Of a stretch of DNA of 64,000 nt, positions 56,594 through 64,000 are shown piece after piece. Origin of the DNA: Maea johnstoni (Eukaryota; Annelida; Polychaeta; Spionida; Magelonidae). The stretch's first letter is position 1. Every line of letters starts with the position of its first letter. The DNA is taken from assembly GCA_963942565.1 (NCBI GenBank), contig OZ012698.1, forward strand, positions 28,977,916-29,041,915. Direction: 5' to 3'. The position numbers and the translations under genes were made by a program. The notes under the pieces were generated by a model that worked only from the letters and a program-made list of their open reading frames with translations, ran no database searches and was not told where the DNA came from.

Positions 56594-58548
56594 TTTATCA
56601 CACGCATTTTGACTGTTCATTAGACGTTAGCGGGGACAAGTTTTTGGAGGATTGCAAAGGATAAAATAGGGTTTGCTGTGTGTCTTCTGTGTTGTTTTGT
56701 GTGGGAATAGTATACGTTTCTGTTGGCGTGTTTTGTAGAAGTGGGGAGGGAGTAGTTTGGGAGATTTGAAAGGTTGGGTGGGTGAATAGGTGTAGCGTGG
56801 GCAAAGTTTTTGGCGGGAAAATAAAAGCTGGGTAAAGTAGAGGGAAAAGTTGTTTGTTTTAGTAAAATTTCAATTGGGGGTGAGAGAAAAATGAGTAGAA
56901 GGAATAGTAGAGATGGTGGGAAGGGGGGAGAAGAATTTTTGGTTGAATGTGAGAAGTGTAAGCAGTGGATTAGTGGGGATAGTTTGGGGCTAGACAGGGT
57001 GAAAGTGAAGAAGACAAGTTTTGTGTGTAGAGCATGTGTTGGAGGAGAAAGGTGGGAGAAAGAAGCTGGGGAGTGGAAGAAGAAGGCAATGGAATTTGCA
57101 AAAAGGGAAGGAGGGGAGAATGAACAGGAAATAGGAGTATGGAGGAGGGATATGGAGAGAAGGATGGGAGAAAAGAGTGCAGAGGTTAGAAGAGAGGGTA
57201 GAAAAAGGGGAAAAGAGGGGTGAAGGACAGGAAAAAGAAGGAAGAGATGAAAGCCCAGGTAAAAGAGGGAGACAAGAAGGAGTGATGGAGAAGGAAATAG
57301 TGGGGACAGGGACAGATAGTGGAAAAAATTGGGACAATAAAGAAGGGGTGGCAGAAGAGAGAAGACAGGGTGATATGAGCAAAGGAGAGCAGCACAGGAT
57401 AAGACTTGCCAAAAATGTAAGGAGGGGGAGGTCGAAAACGAGCAGCATGTGGTGCTTAAATGCCCGGCATACAGAGTGGAAAGGAACAGAATGTTGGGGA
57501 AGGTAAGACGAATATGGGGGGAAGAGAGATGGGGAGTTTGGATGGGCAGGGAAGAAGGGGAGCAGCTCAAGGAGATAGTAGGTTTGTTTGGGGACCCATC
57601 GGAGGTGTTAGCCAGAACGGTGGGAGAAGGGGTGAGAAAAATGAAGGAAAGAGAGGGGTGAAAAAAAGAGAAATGAGACAAGGGTGTGTTGTAATTACAT
57701 GTTTTAAACCACTGTATAACACTGTTTCTTTTGGTTCGTACTAATCGGAGTATTAAGCGAGTAAGAGGAAGGGAGCCACTTAGGTAAGCGAGGGATGCTA
57801 CAACAGGTTAGCATGGAGGAAGTAGGCGGGGAGAGTTTTTGTTAAGAGTTACTATTAGGATAAGGCCAGTGGTGAAAATAGACAGTAGCCCACCGGTCCG
57901 TTTCTACCAAAAATTTGAATGGGCTAGTGAAAGTCCACGTTTGCTTGCCCAGAAAGTCTACTAAATATTCTGACCACATTAATTTAGTAAGCATCACATC
58001 CAGTTTCACATTTTTTCTACATAAGTTTATAACAGTCTAATCCATAAATTTAGCACAATTAACCATGAATGTTCAGTTAAAGAAATGGGTGTTGGCTACT
58101 ATTGTGGTTATCAAAGTGATATGGACTCCTAATTTTTCTGGCGGACCACTAGACTATTCATTTTGATGGACCGTTTGACCACCAAAGCTTAGCAAACTGT
58201 TTTCAGCACTGTAAGGCTGTTGAAATTAATAAGTAACACAGTTTATATGTGGGTTTGAGGGGTTCATATGTGTGGGGGTTATTTATATGTGTAGGACAAG
58301 AAGACAGGGAGGGGGCAGACCAGATACTTGGTAGGATATCTGTATAGGACAGGAGGACGGGGGAGGGGACTGACCTGATGCAGGATGCATGACAATAAGT
58401 ATGGGGGGATAGGGAACATGAAGAACAACGAGGCCCGGGGGTGACGAGTGGCCTGGGTGGTAGGGGAGCTTCTCCGTAGGTCCTCCCTCGGGAGTTGACC
58501 CCGCGGGACAAATGCGGGTACGGATCCAAAACAAACAAACAAACAAAC
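56594..58548 (+). mobile_element. Internally deleted LINE-like element with (AAAC)n tail, copy B only
   Basis: The purine-rich plus strand starts after CAAGCAC and ends in an AAAC repeat (about 58528-58548). Near 56.89-57.22 kb is a 110-residue frame with a PHD-like zinc module (CEKCKQW and VCRAC) and a charged region. Near 57.38-57.66 kb another frame ends with CQKCKEGE, QHVVLKCPAY and VERNRM, the C-x2-C-x9-H-x4-C knuckle that closes many LINE ORF2 proteins. No reverse transcriptase or endonuclease core lies between, so most of ORF2 is missing. A 345-bp hAT MITE splits it. Copy A has the empty site near 35511-35523. Confidence 0.65.
57867..58211. mobile_element. hAT-like MITE with 6-bp TSD taaggc inside the LINE-like element
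   Basis: Ends are CAGTGGTGAAAATAGACAG and AAACTGTTTTCAGCACTG, with TAAGGC at 57861-57866 and 58212-58217. The 6-bp duplication separates it from the other groups. Confidence 0.75.
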
Positions 58549-58879
58549 ACATAAAATGATAAACAAGTACCTTTGGCAAATTATCTACCCACCATTATCA
58601 TTATGATTATGGGTGTTTAAAATGACTCAACGATAAATGTTCAAAGAGAAATGCCATAAACCTCTAATCAGACTTCCAGCTGGCAGTGGTATGGTAGATA
58701 ACGCGCATCGTGTTGAAAACAAGTCGAGGTGATTCGTGCTTGGTCATAGACATAGAAGTCAGTTCACTTTCAAGTAACAGTTTCATACGAAATGCTCATT
58801 CCATGGCCAAGGACAACCAACGAATATACCACACACACCACTTAACATCACATCGAAACAAAGCTTAGTTACTACTCAC

Positions 58880-59037
58880 CTCTTCGGTAGCGACTACATC
58901 TGTGTCTATGTGCCAAAATTGGTAAAATATCAATGTTTAAAAGCTTGAGTAGTTATTTAGCTACGAGACTTCATTCCACACAAATCAACATGGCGTCCAG
59001 ATCTGCAGGTCATGTGACCTAGGTCGATGTAGAGGGC
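58880..59037 (-). other. Second copy (copy B) of the 5' non-coding exon and promoter
   Basis: It corresponds to 35833-35990, with the donor gtgagt retained and small differences (GAAGAG rather than GAACAG before the donor). The outer boundary is approximate. Confidence 0.55.
59009..59018 (-). promoter_or_regulatory. Same MiT/TFE-type E-box in copy B
   Basis: This is the identical GTCACATGAC palindrome in the second version of the promoter, with matching flanks including the ATGGCG motif. Confidence 0.38.
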
Positions 59038-59649
59038 GCTGCGAGATGTAAATACGGCGGCGTGGCAGGAGGCATCCTTTGTGGATGTGTATTGCCTATT
59101 CACACAGTAAGGAACTTGGCCAGCCCACACAATTAAAATTGCAATTTGGAAGAGTGCAAAGTCGAACGATTTTCGAGTGATTTAAGCATTTGAAAATTCC
59201 TTGTACAATTTATTGATAATAAAATACTCAGATACAAAAAAGAATTAAGATAGACATATGGAAACATGAATGTGCGCGCCCTTCAGTTCTTTAGCTACAT
59301 CTTGACACATCTTGTGGTTGCTCATCTAAGGCTATATGTATATGTCGTTTTAATCGGGAAAATATTCTAAAACAATTACATAGAAAAAGTAAGCTTTGAC
59401 GAGCTCGATACGGCGATATGGTGAAAAAGGCCTAATCAATGTACCCTATTGGTAACCAAAACACAGGCCGGGCTTTTTACTGTTTAACTTTTGACTATCA
59501 TGATTTAGTCTTGGTCTAGCCATACACCAAGCACTATAACAGCTCCTATACAGGAGGAACTATCCTACAAGAAGAAGAAGAAGATACCATAGGCATAGTT
59601 ACTATAATGCACATGTGGACATCAATTAAATTAAATAGGGCCTGTCCTG

Positions 59650-59850
59650 ATCAGTGATCACTGTGTTGTCTAAGGCGTTGCCATTGACTGCTAGCTGACT
59701 CACACCACTCTCCGGTTTTCAATCCCACCCGCCCTTTTTTCTTACCGAGGAACACATTTCCCTTGTGAACAAAGACCACTCCAGAAAATAGACATTCTCA
59801 AGTCTCATTGTTGTCAGTAATTTCTCAATCTGATTTCATTACATCCTAAA
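59650..59850 (+). mobile_element. SINE-like block in copy B
   Basis: It is the partner of about 36440-36640, with the TTGTCTAAGGCGTTGCCATT head and a decayed B box. Confidence 0.4.
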
Positions 59851-61555
59851 CATAGACATAAACCTTTCCTGTGATGGGATTAAAGGGATACATACCACAC
59901 ACGTGCAGGGGTGGGATACCGACAATTGTAATTAAACCAAAGCCCAGGTGGGGACCAGTGTAAGTGCAATTTAACCCAAGCCAGCTAATGTTCTATTGCA
60001 ATTTTGTCAGCCTTTGTCTTAATGAAAAATGAGGGCACATGTGTTTTATAGTTTGCTTTGAGATTTTATGTAGTATTGTAAATGCGAGGGATAACCAACT
60101 TGGGCGGGACAAGTGCCTAGGCGTATCTCGTATCATATTACAAGGGAACGTATACAGATTACCGTCTTGGTTCACCTTTCGGAAGCTTGGTTCTCTCTGC
60201 AAGTTACTTCACCACCACACACAGTGGAACCAGAGAGATGGATCCCCAGTTCATAGAAATGCTTTATATTAAAATCCAGTTTCAAAATAAGATGGAATAT
60301 CCCCTTTATTCAAAAGGAAATCATAAAGCTAGGCGTGCAGTTGGTTGTTAATATACTTTTAAGTTTATGGTATTAAATGCTGAGTATGCTATTAGAATAA
60401 TAACATAAACACTCCGGAAAAAACATTGTACTAACTAGTATTCAGTATTTGACTGATTTCAAAATGTGCCAAAGCTACTAATAAGATATGTTACAGTGTA
60501 GCGTCATAACTTGATATGAGGATAAAATGCCAATGATTGAATATCTCTCATTATGACCTACAGGTAAGTCTCTTGTAATGCTTCACACACACACACACAC
60601 CCACACACACACACACACACACATGCCGCACCCGCGTTACGTATTTCGCGGAAGAAGGGGTCTTTCTTAAGACCTCCGCATGTCCACGATTTTGTAAAAG
60701 AAGGGTACTTTTTTGTACCCAGGTACGAAATATGGGGACTGAAAATCCCTTTACAATCCATGGAACATACGCGGCTCTGACGCCGAGTAACTCCCGATGT
60801 GTCTGGGCTTCCGAGTCTGCTGCCGCTAAACAGGCAGAGGATTATAAAATCTAAAGTTTAAAAATACGTGTTCCCGTTCAACGAATGTCAGTGTTTTGAT
60901 AAAAGAAGGGGTGTTTTTATTCTACTGGAAAAAGTCAGCGTTTTCTTTTAATAAAGGTGCTTTTTTTGCCAGAAATCAGTGCTTTAGGGATATTTTCCAA
61001 TTTAATAACAAGCGTATGTATCCCACTATATACCAAAGTGCCCCCACCCCCCGGGACACATACACAGTCGTACACACAAACATATGGACGCACGCACGCA
61101 CACGTCTTCGTACGTACGTACGTGTGTTTGTGTGTATGGAATGTTTGTTTGTGTCTATCCATTCTATGTGTGTATATGTGGCATTATGTGCTCCGTTTAT
61201 GAATGACCTTAGATGACCAAACACAAGGTATGACAAATTGTTCCATTGGGTGAAATACAAAATACGGTTTAAATCTCACACTAAGAACTTTCTTTTTACT
61301 AAAAAGCTAGCATTACCGCATTACCACCCCCTTTTTTATGATTCATTTATATTAAAGGCACCATTCAAGGAACCTCATGCGAAATCTTAGAAAATTGATT
61401 GTCAGAACTGAATACATACATTAGTCCTGTATGTTACGTGTGATGATGTCATCGTTCTTGGGAAATCACGATGCACTGGCGCCATCTATTGTTTTTTACG
61501 AGTCATGCAGTGAGACTAGTTGAGCATTTTTTTAAGTCGGGTCATGCTCACCTGT

Positions 61556-62130
61556 TTCTATGATTGATTGATTGATTGATTGATGTTTATTGACTGTATA
61601 ACAAATATACAAAATCATCGCAAATCATATATAAATAAACATACAAAAGTAAATAAAAAACAGAAGAGAAAGCAAAATCAAAATATATTTGAGATAAGCT
61701 GAGTATTGGAAAGGAAAACATAAAGTGAAACATATGACAGACAAGACACGAACATAAATTATTAACTTATAAGAAGAAAGGATTTTTTATATATACTATT
61801 TATATGTGCCGACGCTTATTGGATTCTAGTTCATTTCACTTTAAGTCGAAATGATTGATTCTATTTAGACTATCCAATACCTGTACGGTCTTTAATAGTT
61901 CTTTCATACATCCTATCTTAGATGAGCAACCACAAGTTATATTGGTCCAAGATCCTATGTATCCATACTGCTGCTGTACACCAAATAGGTATGAGATCGT
62001 TAAATTCAGAATTCTCTGGATTTCCACCCAAACTTACCTTTAGTGTATCAGCAGCTGGGATACTTTCCCATATACCTTTACATGCATCTAGAGTTGACAA
62101 TTCATGAAATAGAGAGTTTCGCATTTCATC
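61556..62130 (-). mobile_element. 5'-truncated LINE with (ATCA)n tail, copy B only
   Basis: Read on the minus strand it opens with a frame FHELSTLDACKGIWESIPAA and AVWIHRILDQYNLWLL, which resembles the C-terminal end of LINE ORF2 proteins. An AT-rich 3' UTR follows, ending TCAATAAACATCAATC with an ATCA tetramer tail. Copy A reads CTCACCTGTTGTTATGCG across the site. Confidence 0.65.
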
Positions 62131-63469
62131 GTTATGCGTTCATAAATGTTTCAATACAATCAAATCCTCCAACCCTATTATAAACAGAACAATAATTGCC
62201 ATCATTCAAACTATTTATAAAAAGCATACAGAAGGGAAAAAGATACCACGTTGATGAAGTTAGATATAGTTTGGCATTTCAAATGCAGTAAGAAGAGTCT
62301 ATAGCGCTAACCAACAATAAAGAACTCCAATTCCAAGAAGTCTGGAATAACGTGTTTAATGAATTATGTAATATCTAATTCAGGTGAGTGAAGATATGAA
62401 AAGGCATTTATTACGCATTGTTGTTATAAGTCATGAACCAGACCTATTTGTATGTAATGTACTTGTATAATCTTGTCTTTGTTATTGTCTTATGTGCCAT
62501 GAAATGAATAAAAAAGCAGCAATTTATTTGTGAAATTAAAAATATAACTGTTTCAATACATTCCCAAACTTTTATTTTGACTTAACTTCAAGTGTATTTT
62601 TCAATTGTTTATTTACACACTTGGCAACTTTTGGGAAGTTGTCAAAGTCTTACGATACTCTACACCGGTGACATCTATTGAATATGGAACAAATTGAAAT
62701 ACTTTATTACGATTTCCATGACACCACTGCCAATCTCAAAAACATGTTTTTTATAAGTTATGTACCGTTATGACAATACCTGCCAATTCTAAATAGTTTC
62801 CTGAGAGACGATTTTTAAAACTTGATGTTTTGACTATAGTGATTATCATATATTTCAAATTTGATGATTTAACACATTTTAATAAAATATGTATGATCAT
62901 TTATCTATCCATAAAGTGGGGTCCTCTGACTAACCAATATTTTTTTTAGGAAAAGGGCAAATGGTACCAATTGGGTAACTCTAGTGTGCTATTTATACTA
63001 AATCCTGCCAAAAAAAGTCCTATTCCATAACTTTTGACCATCTGTGGATCGAAAACTAACCGGATGACATGTCATTTATTTCATGTATTCTTGTTAAGAG
63101 CATTACGTAGATAGTTTAGACAAAATCTTGTGAAAATCAAACTCGGCAATTCTGACATATACCAATTTTGGGTTAAAAACTTGTTTTTGAATTCTTTGAT
63201 TTTGCCCTATAACTCCTATATAACCGCAAAAAATAATTTCAACATGGCAGAGCAGTATATTAGGCGTTGGCATTGTCAGTATCTCCGAAGGAATGAAATT
63301 AGCAGAAGAAAGAAACCAATTTTGAAGAATTAGATGTTTGTGACATGAATTGCATCATTTTAAAAAAAAATCTGTGAAAACAAAGGCGATGACCCCATGG
63401 ATTAAAGTTGTTTTGAAGACCATTGCTGTGCTCTGTTCTTAACTGATGCAATGTTTCAGGGAAATTTAA

Positions 63470-63630
<161 letters not shown>

Positions 63631-63907
63631 CGTAAGACCTTAATGTGACTGGTGCTGTTTCGTAGTGACATCTATTGTCAGTTGTGGGTATCACATTGTG
63701 GGCCATTTTGATGCCAAGCACAATCTCCTTTAACACCGTGGATGTGTGAGGTTGTGTAATATGCCCTTGTTGTTCCCAACTGTTGTCTTCTAAATTCAAG
63801 ATTCCTTTATGTTGGAATATTGCTTTCCTTATTATATTTGGGGTTGTATTATATTGGTGTTTTATACATATATTTCAATATCTATATGGAAAGGGTGTGA
63901 ATATATA

Positions 63908-64000
63908 CATGCATGCATGTATGTATGTATGTATGTATGTAGGTAGGTAGTGTATGTTTGTATGTATGCATGTACATATGTATGTATGTATGTATGTATG
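63908..64000. repeat. (ATGT)n microsatellite at the window end
   Basis: ATGT tetramers with a GGTAGGTAG interruption continue past the window edge. Confidence 0.9.

Noticed and set aside
56620-57681. A 353-residue minus-strand open frame rich in serine, proline and leucine
   Set aside because: It is the antisense of the purine-rich LINE-like element whose plus strand carries recognisable zinc motifs; composition explains the lack of stops.

Overview
This is an AT-rich, intron-rich animal nuclear window. One host gene can be read with confidence: a minus-strand orthologue of the endolysosomal PA-TM-RING ubiquitin ligase RNF13 (RNF13/RNF167 group). Nine coding exons lie between 24135 and 5489, every junction is GT-AG with a consistent phase, and together they give a 529-residue protein. 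A non-coding first exon with a strong donor lies near 35.83-35.98 kb. Large introns, very long microsatellites, hAT, TTAA-type, LINE and SINE repeats, and an apparently very heterozygous genome suggest a marine invertebrate such as a lancelet, echinoderm or mollusc. I cannot fix the species.

Layout. 1-5488: downstream flank and probable 3' UTR, with short TTAA-type repeats and a degenerate minisatellite. 5489-13846: coding exons 9 to 2. The intron between exons 5 and 4 holds a roughly 88-bp minisatellite that runs up to the exon-4 splice donor. 13847-24024: intron between exons 2 and 1, with a roughly 118-bp minisatellite, a TTAA foldback element, CT arrays, several hAT elements and one exon-like block. 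24025-24139: exon 1. 24140-41918: first intron, 5' exon, promoter and upstream sequence.

A 200-base run of N (41919-42118) separates two versions of one region. Copy A (21662 to about 40404) and copy B (42119 to about 63883) are collinear and near-identical apart from insertions. Each carries its own exon 1 and 5' exon, and exon 1 differs only at synonymous sites. The copies differ by many insertions in both directions, several with exact target-site duplications (TSDs) and clean empty sites in the other copy. This looks like two haplotypes joined in tandem by the assembler rather than a real tandem duplication, though the sequence alone cannot settle it.

The most informative biology is in the mobile elements. 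There are three hAT-like groups: (i) TIR containing CTTAGCCAG with 8-bp TSDs; (ii) TIR beginning TAGGG or TAGTG with 8-bp TSDs, several carrying a 5'-gene-like module with an ATGGCG core; (iii) TIR beginning CAGGGYTCGA with 5-bp TSDs, nested up to four levels deep when group i is counted. One group-ii element sits 12 bp inside the intron after exon 1. No rRNA, tRNA gene, CRISPR array, LTR element, retrovirus or Polinton was recognised.
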